The notes below the pieces were generated by a model that was not told where the DNA came from, did not search any database, and saw only the letters and a program-made list of their open reading frames with translations. A program made the position numbers and the translations under genes. This document shows positions 50,656 to 59,897 of a DNA stretch of 64,000 bases, piece after piece. The stretch is from Phycisphaerales bacterium (GTDB taxonomy: Bacteria; Planctomycetota; Phycisphaerae; Phycisphaerales; UBA1924), in contig CANJRL010000001.1 of NCBI GenBank assembly GCA_947476675.1, forward strand, positions 1 through 64,000, written 5' to 3'. How positions within the stretch are numbered: position 1 is the stretch's first letter; each line of letters opens with the position of its first letter.

Positions 50656-50961
50656 TCAGAGCGGCAGGCCGAGTCTGCTCGCGGCATCGGCGGCGCTGAT
50701 GCCGGCGATGCGCGCGGTTTTTTCGGGGTGGGAGAGTCCTTGCGCGATCTTGACACTGCGCTCGGGAACGCCGAGCGCGGCGGCGAGGAGGGCGCAGACG
50801 GCGGCGTTGGCCCTGCCGTCTTCCGCGGGCTCGGAGACGCGGATCTTGAGCCGATCGCCGAGCAATCCCGCGATCGCGTTGCCGCTCGCCCCGGGAACCG
50901 CCTTGACGCGGAGGAGGATGCCGCCGGAATGCTCCGGGGTGATCACGTTGTTATGGGCCAT
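50656..50961 (-). CDS. DUF167 (YggU family) protein
   Basis: A 101-residue protein with the DUF167/YggU pattern: ILLRVKAVPGASGNAI, then LKIRVSEPAEDGRANAAV and LLAAALGVPERSVKIAQG with the SHPEKTARI end. Members are small, of solved fold but unknown function. It is convergent with ftsH and divergent from the dockerin-bearing gene at 51030 (68-bp gap). The ATG at 50961 is standard for the family. Confidence 0.85.
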   Translation of the reverse strand: MAHNNVITPEHSGGILLRVKAVPGASGNAIAGLLGDRLKIRVSEPAEDGRANAAVCALLAAALGVPERSVKIAQGLSHPEKTARIAGISAADAASRLGLPL

Positions 50962-51029
50962 CGGGGATGAGAGAAAGGGTTGTGCCTTGGTCTATGCTGC
51001 GGGTCGGTTCCTCTTGGCCCGGAGAATAG

Positions 51030-52520
51030 ATGCGCAGCAACGCCACGACGGCTTGTCTTATCACCGCGGCGACGGTTGCCGGTTCCGGGACGTCGACGGC
51101 GGCGCTTCTTCCGAGCCAGGTTCTGCTGGTGTGGAACTCGCGGAGCGCGCAGAGCCAGGAGATCCGAAACGCGTACGTGGCGGCGAGGCCCGGGGTGCGC
51201 GAGCTGGACCTGAACGACGCGGCGGTGGCGTTCGACGCGACGACCGCCTCTCCCGCGGTGGTGAGCCGCGCGGCGTATCTCAGCAGGATTCGCGGCCCGA
51301 TCAAGTCGTACCTCGACGGGGCGGCGCCCGGGGGCGGCGTGCTCGCGGAGCGGATCGTCGCGATCGTCACGACGCGGGGTCTTCCCGCCCAGATCCAGGG
51401 CGTGTCGGAGTTCGACCTCTCCTCGACGTGGTCGTCGGTGGAGAGTGAGCTGACGCTGCTGCAGCAGGACTTGGAGGCGGCTGTGGCCGGCGGGACGTTC
51501 ACGAACCGGTACAGCGGGGTGGTCGCGAACCCGTACTCGGCGACGACGGGGATCGGCATCGACCAGTTCTCCCGTGCGAACGTCCGCACGCCGCGGTCGT
51601 TCGTGCTGACCAGCCCGGGCGGGTACATCGTGACGGGGCTGACTCCCGGGGACATCTACCTGGTGACGAGGCTGGACGCCGCGCCGACGGCGGGCGCGAC
51701 GGCGGCGGAGAACGTCGCGGCGCTGATCCGGCGGGGGATCATCAACGGCTTCGATCCGTGCGGCGTGCGGGCGGTGTTCGATCGGTGGTCGTGCGCGCCG
51801 CTCGATGATGACGGGCTGGGGGTGATCGTGCCGCCGCGGGACGATTTCCCGAACGCGCACGCGGCGCTGCTCGGGGTCGGTGTGCGGTCGACCTTCGATC
51901 AGACGGGGGCGTTTCTCACCAACGCGAACCTGCCGCCGGGCGGGCCGTTCATCGCGGTGGGGTCGTACGGGACGAATCACGCGCTGGGCGGCTGCGGCGG
52001 GTCGCCCCCGGGGCTCGGCGCGTACGTCTCGACCGGGTACCCGTGGCACCCGGCGGCGTTCTTCGTGTCGTACGAGTCGTGGAACGGCACGAGCATGATC
52101 GACGGGGTGGCGCGGGGCGGGCAGGGCCAGGTGCTCGATTTCATCTCGTCGGGGGGGTCGTTCACCATCGGGAGCGTGACGGAGCCGTTCACGTTCTCCG
52201 TGCCGCGAACGGAGTTGCTGGCGAAGAACCTGCTGATCGGGGGCATGACGTTCGCGGAGGCCGCGTACACGGCGCTGCCCGTGCTGAGTTGGCAGTGGAC
52301 GCCGGTGGGCGACCCTCTGGCGACAGTTCGGCTTGGCGCGTTCCCGTGCCGAGGCGACGCGAACGGCGACGGGGTGGTGGACTTTGCCGACCTCGCGCTG
52401 GTGCTCGGCCGGTTCGGTCTGAGCCAGCCCTGCGGCGCCGGGGACCTGAACCGCGACGGGGTGGTGAACCTGAGCGATCTGAACCTTGTGCTGTCGTTTT
52501 ATGGCGGCGGTTGCCGCTAG
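51030..52520 (+). CDS. Secreted TIGR03790-like protein with C-terminal dockerin-like module
   Basis: A 496-residue exported protein. A signal (about 1-25) is followed by a domain of the TIGR03790 type, judged by LLPSQVLLVWNSRSAQSQEI near the start, the YLSRIRGPIKSYL segment and the C-terminal SYGTNHALGGCGG and ATGYPWHPAAFFVSYESWNG-like YVSTGYPWHPAAFFVSYESW stretch. The last 55 residues hold two dockerin-like units (GDANGDGVVDFADLALVLGR and DLNRDGVVNLSDLNLVLSFY) ending GGGCR, with calcium-loop DxNxD patterns. It probably sits on the cell surface or in a complex through these units. GGAGAATAG precedes the ATG. Function unknown. Confidence 0.72.
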   Translation: MRSNATTACLITAATVAGSGTSTAALLPSQVLLVWNSRSAQSQEIRNAYVAARPGVRELDLNDAAVAFDATTASPAVVSRAAYLSRIRGPIKSYLDGAAPGGGVLAERIVAIVTTRGLPAQIQGVSEFDLSSTWSSVESELTLLQQDLEAAVAGGTFTNRYSGVVANPYSATTGIGIDQFSRANVRTPRSFVLTSPGGYIVTGLTPGDIYLVTRLDAAPTAGATAAENVAALIRRGIINGFDPCGVRAVFDRWSCAPLDDDGLGVIVPPRDDFPNAHAALLGVGVRSTFDQTGAFLTNANLPPGGPFIAVGSYGTNHALGGCGGSPPGLGAYVSTGYPWHPAAFFVSYESWNGTSMIDGVARGGQGQVLDFISSGGSFTIGSVTEPFTFSVPRTELLAKNLLIGGMTFAEAAYTALPVLSWQWTPVGDPLATVRLGAFPCRGDANGDGVVDFADLALVLGRFGLSQPCGAGDLNRDGVVNLSDLNLVLSFYGGGCR

Positions 52521-52526
52521 CGATGC

Positions 52527-53948
52527 TCAGGCGTTCGCGAGGATTTCGGCGGCGTCATCGAGGATGTGGCGGGCGCGGGCGGCGGTGGGCGCCTCGGCGA
52601 TGAGGCGCATGATGGGCTCGGTGTTGCTGGCGCGGACGTGGAGCCATGCCGCGCCTTCGGAGGCGGTGGCGGCGAAGTCGACGCGGACGCCGTCCTGCGT
52701 GTCGACGGCGTGCCGCTGGTGTGCGGCGGCGATGGCCCTGGAAGCCTTGTCGGCGAGGCCGGGCTTGATGGGGGCCTTGCGCTTCTCGATCACGTACGCG
52801 GGCGTGGACGCGGCCAGCGCGGAGACCGTGGCGCGCTCGCGGGCCATGAGGGCGAGGGTGAGGGCCATGGCGGAGAGGCTGTCGCGGATGAGGGTGACCT
52901 TGGGCCAGATGACGCCGCCGTTGCCCTCGCCTCCGATCGAGCAGCGCCGCGCGAGCATGCCGGCGACGACGTTGGCCTCGCCGACAGGGGTGCGTGCGAC
53001 GGAGCCTCGGAGTCGGGCGGCGACGTCGTCGAGCATGCGGCTGGTGGAGAGGTTGGCCGCGAACGCGTCGCCTTCGGCGCCGGCGGCCATGGCGGCGAAG
53101 ACGAGGGTGTATTCCTCGCCGATGTAGGCGCCGCGCTCGTCGAGGATCGCGAGCCGGTCCGCGTCGGGGTCCTGGGCGAAGCCGACGTCGCAGTGCTCGC
53201 GGGTGACGATCTCGGACATGGCGGCGAGGTTCTCGCGGGTCGGCTCCGGCGGGTGCGGGAAGATGCCGCCGGGATCGGCGCCGAGGTGGGTGAGGTCGCA
53301 GTGGAGGGCTTCGAGGAGCGCGCGTGCCCCTTCGGCGCCGGAGCAGTTGACGGAGTCGACGACGACGCGGAAGCGCCGCGCGCGGACGGCCTCGACGGCG
53401 TGGGGTCCGATGGCCGCGATGGCCCTCTCGGCGTGCAGCCTTGCGGCGCCCTTGAACGATTCGGGGCCCGCGCGCTCGCGGTAGGCGGGGGCGTCGGGCG
53501 TTGCTCGGAATCGGGCGATGATCTGCGCGGCTTCGGCGGCGTCCGGGGCGTGGGCCATGTCCCCGCGGGGTGTGGGCGAGGTGACGAGGCACTTGAGCCC
53601 GTTCCACTCGGCGGGGTTGTGGCTGGCGGTGAGGATCAGGCCGGCGGTTGCCCGGAGGTGGTCGGCAACGACGCCGACGGTGGGCGTCATGGCGACGCCG
53701 AGGTCGATGACGCGGCAGCCGCTCGCGAGCAACGACTCGATCGCGGCGCGGGCGTACGGAATGCCGCCGGCGCGGCCGTCGCGCCCGAAGACGATGGCGG
53801 GAACGGGCGCGCCCCGGCGCTCGCGGAGGTGGGCGGCGAAGGCGGCGGCGAAGCGTCCGGCGACGGCCTCGGTGAGGCTCTTGCCGGTGATCCCGCGCAG
53901 GCCGCTGACCGACAGCATCAGGGGCGCTTCGTCGGCGTGTGTGTTCAC
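52527..53948 (-). CDS. Alpha-D-phosphohexomutase (phosphoglucosamine/phosphomannomutase type)
   Basis: A 473-residue four-domain mutase. It has SVSGLRGITGKSLTEAVAGR at the N-terminus, the phosphoserine loop (ILTASHNPAEWNGLK), the magnesium loop DPDADRLAI, the sugar-specificity loop GGEGNGGVIWPKV and the phosphate-binding RASNTEPIMRL. The GEGNGG loop fits phosphoglucosamine or phosphomannomutase activity, so it may feed UDP-GlcNAc or mannose-containing glycans; the exact substrate is not decidable here. It starts with GTG 53948 after GGGAAG; TATCCT at 53998-53993 could be its -10. It is convergent with the dockerin gene. Confidence 0.87.
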   Translation of the reverse strand: MNTHADEAPLMLSVSGLRGITGKSLTEAVAGRFAAAFAAHLRERRGAPVPAIVFGRDGRAGGIPYARAAIESLLASGCRVIDLGVAMTPTVGVVADHLRATAGLILTASHNPAEWNGLKCLVTSPTPRGDMAHAPDAAEAAQIIARFRATPDAPAYRERAGPESFKGAARLHAERAIAAIGPHAVEAVRARRFRVVVDSVNCSGAEGARALLEALHCDLTHLGADPGGIFPHPPEPTRENLAAMSEIVTREHCDVGFAQDPDADRLAILDERGAYIGEEYTLVFAAMAAGAEGDAFAANLSTSRMLDDVAARLRGSVARTPVGEANVVAGMLARRCSIGGEGNGGVIWPKVTLIRDSLSAMALTLALMARERATVSALAASTPAYVIEKRKAPIKPGLADKASRAIAAAHQRHAVDTQDGVRVDFAATASEGAAWLHVRASNTEPIMRLIAEAPTAARARHILDDAAEILANA

Positions 53949-54014
53949 TGATCTTCCCTCGAACCTCGGTCGTGACGCGGATCGCGAGGCGAAGGATAGC
54001 GGGTTGGCGGGGCC

Positions 54015-55361
54015 TCACGCGGCGGCGCGAGGCGCCGGGGCGGGCGCGTCGAGCGGCTGCACGATGCTCGCCTCCCAAGGCTCGCATTCGGCGAGGTCGA
54101 CGGTCATGCCGGGGCCGAGTTCGGCCACCGGCGACCATTCGGGCCTGGCGGGGACGAACACGATCGGGCGGCTCGGCTGCGCCGGGTTGGCGGCGAGCAC
54201 GAGGCCCTTGTCGTTGGTGCTCAGGCGCACCCACGAGCCGACCGGAAAGAGGCCCGCGGCGCCGACGAGGGCGCGGACCGTCGATCGGTCGAGTTTGCCC
54301 GAGGACGCGAGCCGGATCATCTCGGTCATGGCCTCGTAGGGGCGCTTGACGAAGAGCCGGTAGGGCCTGGGGGCAACGGCGGCGGAGAACGAGTCGGCGA
54401 CGGCGACAACTCGGGCGAGGTCGCCGATGCGCGCTCCCCGGGCGCCGGTCGGGTAGCCCGAGCCGTCCTCTCGCTCGTGGTGCTGGTAGCAGGCGTGGAG
54501 GACGAGTTCGTCGGCGTCGGCGCAGGCGGAGAGCATGGCGACGGTGAGCGCGGTGTGCCGGCGGACGCGGTTGATCTCGAACTCGCCGAGCGGCGCGTCG
54601 CCGGCGCGGACGGCCTCTGGAACGCGGAGCATGCCCAAGTCGCAGAGGAGGCCGGCGAGGCCGGCGCGCCGGACGTCGGCCTCGGGCCATCCGAGGTGCG
54701 CGGCGATCGCGATCGAGAGCGCCGCGGTGGAGACCGCCTGGTCGGGGAGGTAATCGGGGTCGCGTGCGGCGCCCAGGGCGATCCCGGCGAAGCGTCCGGG
54801 GCACGCGAGCATGACGTCCATCTGCGCGGCGACGATGGTTTGGGCGGCGGCGACGGTGCGGTCGCGGCCGGTTGCGAGGCGGACCAGCGCATGCCGTGCC
54901 TGCGCGACGTGTTCGGCGCGCAGGCGCGCCAGCGCGTCCGGGGACGCCGAGGGATCGAGCGCGCCTCGGGAACGCGCCGCGTCGGAGCGGTCGAGCCAGG
55001 GGTCGGTCTCCCGGGGGATGCGCAGGGGCATCTCGGCCCAGCGAACGGCGCGGTCGCCGGCGATCTCCTCGGCGTGCTTGAGGCGGATGAGCCAGTCGCG
55101 GGAGTTGCCGGCCTCGGGGACGGGCGCCGGGGCTTCCGCGGCGGGGGGAACGGGCGAGGGCCCGGGCTGAGCCGCGATCGCCGGGGCGCGGGCCGCGGTG
55201 GGGAAGCCGAAGAAGAGATCGCCGGTGAAGGCGCGGAGGGCGGCGATGGATTCGCGGGTGAGGACCGCGCCCCGGGGCATGATCTTCGCGCCGGGGGCGG
55301 AGTACACCGCGCGGGACAGTTGCTGACCCGGGAAGAGCGAGGATGTATCGAGTCGGGTCAT
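54015..55361 (-). CDS. HD-GYP-like protein with a degenerate HD motif
   Basis: A 448-residue cytoplasmic protein. An N-terminal region (about 1-200) of unassigned fold and Ala/Pro-rich linker precedes an HD-GYP domain. The HHEREDGSGYP motif (His294, His295) is intact, and the RRHTALTV histidine is present. The metal-binding HDIGK motif is instead CDLGM (Cys240, Asp241), so both its first histidine and the conserved lysine are lost. Canonical HD-GYP enzymes hydrolyse cyclic di-GMP; this one may be inactive or altered. The C-terminal 110 residues look like a PilZ-distant beta domain (GSWVRLSTNDKGLVLAANPA), pattern only. ATG 55361 is used; upstream frame is shadow. Confidence 0.78.
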   Translation of the reverse strand: MTRLDTSSLFPGQQLSRAVYSAPGAKIMPRGAVLTRESIAALRAFTGDLFFGFPTAARAPAIAAQPGPSPVPPAAEAPAPVPEAGNSRDWLIRLKHAEEIAGDRAVRWAEMPLRIPRETDPWLDRSDAARSRGALDPSASPDALARLRAEHVAQARHALVRLATGRDRTVAAAQTIVAAQMDVMLACPGRFAGIALGAARDPDYLPDQAVSTAALSIAIAAHLGWPEADVRRAGLAGLLCDLGMLRVPEAVRAGDAPLGEFEINRVRRHTALTVAMLSACADADELVLHACYQHHEREDGSGYPTGARGARIGDLARVVAVADSFSAAVAPRPYRLFVKRPYEAMTEMIRLASSGKLDRSTVRALVGAAGLFPVGSWVRLSTNDKGLVLAANPAQPSRPIVFVPARPEWSPVAELGPGMTVDLAECEPWEASIVQPLDAPAPAPRAAA

Positions 55362-55522
55362 GGGGCCCCGGGAGGGAGCATCGGCGCACGGCGAGCGCGG
55401 GTTCAGTTCTCGGGCCGGAAGGCCGAGAAAGTCACCCTCGGAATCCTTCGAGGGCGGCCCGAACACAGCCCGTCCCGCGGGGGCATCTACACTTGCGGCT
55501 CGGCTGGAAGGGATGGGCGCGA

Positions 55523-55930
55523 ATGCACGAGATCAGCATCGAGGCCGAGTTCTGCGCGGCGCACGCGCTGGTGATCGCGGGCCGGCGCGAGGCGGTGCAC
55601 GGCCACAACTTCCGTGTCACGGTGACGGCGGGCGCGGACCGGCTGGATGGCGACGGCCTGGTGTGCGATTTTCACGCGCTCGAGGCGCTGCTGGGGCGCG
55701 TGCTGGCGCCGATGCGTGACGCGGACCTGAACGCCGTCGCGCCGTTTGATCGGGTCAACCCCTCGGCGGAGCGGATCGCCGAGCGGATCGGGGAGGGCGT
55801 GCGGGACGGGCTGAGCGCGGCCGGCGGCGCGGAGCGCGGGCTGCGCGTGGTCTCGGTCCGGGTGACCGAGGCGCCCGGGTGCGCGGCGACATTCCGGCCG
55901 AGAGCGGGGACCAACGGAGGCGAGCGATGA
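55523..55930 (+). CDS. 6-pyruvoyl-tetrahydropterin synthase/QueD-family protein
   Basis: A 135-residue protein of the PTPS/QueD family. It shows the zinc histidines in EFCAAHALVIA and EAVHGHNFRVTV, the catalytic region LVCDFHALEALLG and the ERIAERIGEGV helix. The Cys in EFCAAH is the usual catalytic position. Such enzymes make tetrahydropterin or the queuosine precursor 6-carboxytetrahydropterin; no other que gene is visible. GGAAGG precedes ATG 55523, and TACACT about 28 nt upstream is a probable -10. Its stop overlaps ppk1 as ATGA. Confidence 0.85.
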   Translation: MHEISIEAEFCAAHALVIAGRREAVHGHNFRVTVTAGADRLDGDGLVCDFHALEALLGRVLAPMRDADLNAVAPFDRVNPSAERIAERIGEGVRDGLSAAGGAERGLRVVSVRVTEAPGCAATFRPRAGTNGGER

Positions 55931-58173
55931 CTCAGGTGAACGGCGATGCGGCGGTCACGGCTGGCGGCGGGAGGAGCGCGGGCGAGGACCTGCCGCCGGG
56001 CGCGGAGGCCCGACGGAGCGGCGCCGGAGCGTCGGCGGCGGATGGCCCGAGGCTGCTCAACCGCGATCTGTCGTGGCTGGAGTTCAACCGGCGCGTGCTG
56101 CGCCTGGCGACGGACGCGCGGACGCCCCTGCTGGTGAGGGTGAAGTTCCTGGCGATCTTCGCGTCGAATCTGGACGAGTTCTTCATGAAGCGCATCGCGC
56201 TGCTGCGGCGCGACGCCGCCACGGGGTTGCGGCGGCGCGAGTTGTGGGGGATGACCGCGGCGGAGCACCTGGCGGCGGTGCGGCGTTTCATCCGTGAGTT
56301 GCAGGCCGAGCAGGCCGAGTGCTTCGACAGCGACATCAGGGGTGCGCTGGCCGACAAGGGCATCCGTCTGCTCCGCTGGGCGGAACTGAAGCCCGACGAG
56401 CAGGCGCGGGTGGAGCGCTGGTACCGGCACAGCGTGTTCCCGATCCTGACGCCCCTGGCGGTTGATCCCGGGCACCGCTTCCCCTTCATCTCGAATCTCT
56501 CGGAATCGCTGGGCGTGATGCTGTCGCCCCCGGAGCAGCCGGAGGAGCGGCTGTTCGCGCGGGTGAAGGTGCCGGAGATGCACCCGAGGTGGGTGCGGGC
56601 GGACGAGCCGGGCGCGGCGCTGAAGCCCCCGATGCCGGGGCAGGCGCTGCGGCTGGTGAACATCGAGGAGGTGATCCGGCACAACCTGGACGACCTGTTC
56701 CCCGGGATGCGGATCGAGAGCGTGATGCCGTTCCGGGTGACGCGGAACAGCGAGATCGAGCCCGACGAGGACAGCGACGACCTGCTAGAGACGGTGGAGG
56801 AGGCGCTCAAGGCGCGGCGGTTCGCGCAGGTGGTGCGTCTGGAGGTCTCGCCGGATGCGCCCAAGCGGCTGCTGGACTTCGTGTGCGACGAGCTTGAGCT
56901 CGATGCCGAGGACGTGTACCACCGGGGAGGCCCTCTGGAGTACGGCGACCTGTTCGCGATCGGCTCGCTCAAGATGCCGGACCTGGCGTACTCCGCGTGG
57001 ACGCCGGTGGCGCCGGCGCGGCTGGCGGACGAGGACGCGGACATCTTCCAGGTGATCCGCCGCGGCGACCTGCTGGTGCACCACCCCTACGAGAGCTTCG
57101 CGGCGTCGGTGGAGCGGTTCATCCGCTCGGCGGCGCGGGACCCCAAGGTGGTAGCGATCAAGCAGACGATCTACCGGACCAGCGCGGACTCGCCGTTCAT
57201 CCCCGAACTGGCCCGTGCCGCGGAGTCGGGGAAGCAGGTGGCGTGCCTGGTGGAGTTGCGGGCGCGGTTCGAGGAGATGGCGAACGTGCAGCGGGCCCAG
57301 CAGCTGGAGAAGGCCGGCGTGCACGTGGCGTACGGCGTGGTGGGGCTCAAGACGCACACGAAGATCGCGCTGGTGGTGCGCCGCGAGGCCGACGCGCCGG
57401 GCGGGCTGCGCACCTACGCCCACATCGGAACCGGCAATTACAACTCGATCACGGCGCAGCTGTATACCGATCTCGGGCTGATGACGTGCGACCCGAAGAT
57501 CACCGGGGACGTGGTCGAGCTCTTCAACTACCTGACCGGCCGGTCGCGCAAGCGCGACTACGAGCGGCTGCTGGTCGCGCCGGTGGCGATGAAGCAGCAG
57601 TTCCTCGGGCTGATCGACGCGGAGATGGCGAGCGCCCGCAAGGGCCTCCCGGCGCGGATCGTCGCGAAGATGAACGCGCTGGAGGACGACGCGATGATCG
57701 AGAAACTCTACGAGGCCTCGCGCGCCGGCGTGAGGATTGACCTGATCGTGCGGGGGTTCTGCTGCCTGCGCCCGGGCGTGCCTGGGATGTCGGAGAACAT
57801 CCGCGTGATCTCGGTGATCGGGCGGTTCCTCGAGCACTCGCGGCTGTTCTATTTCGCGGCGGGGCGCGACGAGCCGGCCGAGGGCGAGTGGTACATCGGC
57901 TCGGCCGACTGGATGCACAGGAACCTCGACTACCGCGTCGAGGCGGCGACGCCCATCGGCGACCGGGCGCTCCGCCGGCGGCTCTGGGACGTGCTCAGCG
58001 CGATGCTCGCGGACCAGCGCGATGCGTGGGACATGAACCCGGACGGGTCGTACACCCAGCGCGTGCCTCCGGGGGATGCTGACACGACGTCGCCCGCCTC
58101 CATGGGCGCATTCGCGTACTTCATGCGCCAGACGCTGCTCGAGCGGGCCTCCGGGGGTTCGGTCGAGGGCTGA
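55927..58173 (+). CDS. ppk1: Polyphosphate kinase 1
   Basis: A 748-residue Ppk1. An N-terminal extension of about 40 Gly/Ala-rich residues precedes LLNRDLSWLEFNRRVLRLA, then FASNLDEFFMKRIALLRRD, the phospholipase-D-like core with the first catalytic His in VGLKTHTKIALVVRRE, AHIGTGNYNS, and the second in DWMHRNLDYRVEA. It makes or uses polyphosphate at the inner membrane. ATG 55927 overlaps the QueD-like stop and has GGAGG upstream. The length is at the upper end of the family because of the N-terminal extension. Confidence 0.94.
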   Translation: MTQVNGDAAVTAGGGRSAGEDLPPGAEARRSGAGASAADGPRLLNRDLSWLEFNRRVLRLATDARTPLLVRVKFLAIFASNLDEFFMKRIALLRRDAATGLRRRELWGMTAAEHLAAVRRFIRELQAEQAECFDSDIRGALADKGIRLLRWAELKPDEQARVERWYRHSVFPILTPLAVDPGHRFPFISNLSESLGVMLSPPEQPEERLFARVKVPEMHPRWVRADEPGAALKPPMPGQALRLVNIEEVIRHNLDDLFPGMRIESVMPFRVTRNSEIEPDEDSDDLLETVEEALKARRFAQVVRLEVSPDAPKRLLDFVCDELELDAEDVYHRGGPLEYGDLFAIGSLKMPDLAYSAWTPVAPARLADEDADIFQVIRRGDLLVHHPYESFAASVERFIRSAARDPKVVAIKQTIYRTSADSPFIPELARAAESGKQVACLVELRARFEEMANVQRAQQLEKAGVHVAYGVVGLKTHTKIALVVRREADAPGGLRTYAHIGTGNYNSITAQLYTDLGLMTCDPKITGDVVELFNYLTGRSRKRDYERLLVAPVAMKQQFLGLIDAEMASARKGLPARIVAKMNALEDDAMIEKLYEASRAGVRIDLIVRGFCCLRPGVPGMSENIRVISVIGRFLEHSRLFYFAAGRDEPAEGEWYIGSADWMHRNLDYRVEAATPIGDRALRRRLWDVLSAMLADQRDAWDMNPDGSYTQRVPPGDADTTSPASMGAFAYFMRQTLLERASGGSVEG

Positions 58174-58275
58174 CCCGGCTTTGCGCGGATAGCGGCGGGA
58201 TTTCTCTTGGTTCCGGCGGAGCCGCGCGGTACAGGGAGTGGTTCTCGACCGACTCCAACGCGCCAGGAGAAACGC

Positions 58276-59877
58276 ATGCGCCCCAGCCTTGCCGCCCTCG
58301 TTCCGGCCCTGCTCGCCTGCCCCGCCGCCCTCGCCTCGTGGCCGTTCCTGCCCGGGGTGAACCTGGCCATCGCCGATCGGCCTGGCGATCAGGCGGTGCT
58401 GAAGATGGCGGCGGCGTCGGACGGGGGGTGCTGGTTCGGGTGGTTCGACAACTCCGGCGGCTCGTACGCCGTCAGGGTGCAGAAGGTCGACTTCTTCGGC
58501 GACGAGACCTTCGCGCACAACGGGCTGCTGGTCAGCACCAACCCGCAGAACACCTCGCTGATCGACTGGGACCTGAACTCCGACGGGGCCGGGGGGTGCG
58601 TTGCGGCGTTCACCGACATCCGCGCCGGGGGGGACCTCGATGTGTACGCATACCGGATCGGCGCGAACGGCGCGCTGCTCTGGGGCGCGAACGGGGTCAC
58701 CATCTCGGACAACACCAACTTCGACGCCGACCCCCGCATCGCGCGGCTGTCGACGGGCGACTTCGCGGTGGTGTACTCGCGGCTGGTGCAGAGCGGCGGG
58801 GCGGCTCCCGGGCTGGTGCTGCAGCGGCTCGACGCCGCCGGCAACAAGCAGCTCGGCGCCGACGGCGTGGTGATCGCGGGGGATGGGACAGAGGCCCCCG
58901 GGTTTGTCGAGATCACGCCGGCCGAGAGCGGCTCGTTCATCGCGGTGTGGGTGCGCGACACGCGGACGTTCAGCAGCCCGCGCCAGGTGTTCTGCCAGAA
59001 GTTCAGCGCCGGCGGCGCGGGCCTGTGGAACGGCGGGTCGCCGATCGTGCTCTCGACGAACCTGGTCCCCATCGCGCACCGTCCGCGGCTTGTTCCTGAC
59101 GGCTCGGGGGGCGCGGTGTTCGCGTGGCACACCACGGCGCTGCTCGCGTTCGCGCAGCGCGTGAGCGCCGCGGGGACCGTGCAGTGGCCGGCGAATGGGC
59201 TGCAGGTGATCACCACCGCGGGCAACCTGACGCTCGATCCGGCGCTGACGTACGAGCCGATCACGGGGGAGACGACGATCTTCGTTCGTGAGACCAACTC
59301 GACGCAGTCGCAGACCGGGCTGTTCTTCCAGCGCGTCAACGCATCGGGATCGCGGTTCGACGCGGACGGCGTGGCGATCGTGCCGCTCGGCGCCGCGGCG
59401 GTCTCGGCGCCGCTGGCCTCGCGGACGCTCTCCCAGCACGCGATGCTGGTGTACTCGACCACCGCGTTCGGCACGAACGACACGACGGTCTGGGGCTCGC
59501 GGATCCAAGCGAACGGAACGCCGCTGTGGCCCGGCCAGAGGCGGCAGTTGAGCCCCTCGGCGGGCTCGCGATTCCGCCTGCGGCTCGCGCCGACGGCCAA
59601 CGGCGAAGTCCGCGTCGGCTGGGAGGGTGACACCCGCATCGACGCGGCCGGCGATGTCTACGCCCAGAATCTCACGCCCGGCGGCACGCTCGGCGCCTGC
59701 CCGGGCGACTCCAACAACGACCTGTTCATCGACTTCAACGATCTGAACATCGTGCTGGGCTCATTCGGGCAGACCGGCTCGCTCCTGCCCGGGGATGTCA
59801 ACGGAGACGGCGAAGTGACCTTCGCCGATCTCAACATCGTGCTGGGCGGGTTCGGCACGTCGTGCTTCTTCCCGTGA
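58276..59877 (+). CDS. Secreted repeat protein with C-terminal dockerin-like module
   Basis: A 533-residue exported protein (signal about 1-20). The mature part is a chain of beta-rich units of about 45-60 residues ending in patterns such as WGANGVTISDN, LGADGVVIAGDG, WPANGLQVIT and FDADGVAIVPLG, likely a beta-propeller-like array. The C-terminus has two dockerin-like units (GDSNNDLFIDFNDLNIVLGS and GDVNGDGEVTFADLNIVLGG) ending TSCFFP. CAGGAG precedes ATG 58276. No enzyme motif is seen; a surface or matrix role is the best guess. Confidence 0.7.
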   Translation: MRPSLAALVPALLACPAALASWPFLPGVNLAIADRPGDQAVLKMAAASDGGCWFGWFDNSGGSYAVRVQKVDFFGDETFAHNGLLVSTNPQNTSLIDWDLNSDGAGGCVAAFTDIRAGGDLDVYAYRIGANGALLWGANGVTISDNTNFDADPRIARLSTGDFAVVYSRLVQSGGAAPGLVLQRLDAAGNKQLGADGVVIAGDGTEAPGFVEITPAESGSFIAVWVRDTRTFSSPRQVFCQKFSAGGAGLWNGGSPIVLSTNLVPIAHRPRLVPDGSGGAVFAWHTTALLAFAQRVSAAGTVQWPANGLQVITTAGNLTLDPALTYEPITGETTIFVRETNSTQSQTGLFFQRVNASGSRFDADGVAIVPLGAAAVSAPLASRTLSQHAMLVYSTTAFGTNDTTVWGSRIQANGTPLWPGQRRQLSPSAGSRFRLRLAPTANGEVRVGWEGDTRIDAAGDVYAQNLTPGGTLGACPGDSNNDLFIDFNDLNIVLGSFGQTGSLLPGDVNGDGEVTFADLNIVLGGFGTSCFFP

Positions 59878-59897
59878 TGCGTCGGTGAGTCGGAGGC

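Noticed and set aside
50690-50730. A hairpin followed by six T downstream of ftsH
   Set aside because: The T run is separated from the GGCATC/GATGCC stem by 14 GC-rich bases and lies inside the DUF167 gene; not a convincing terminator.
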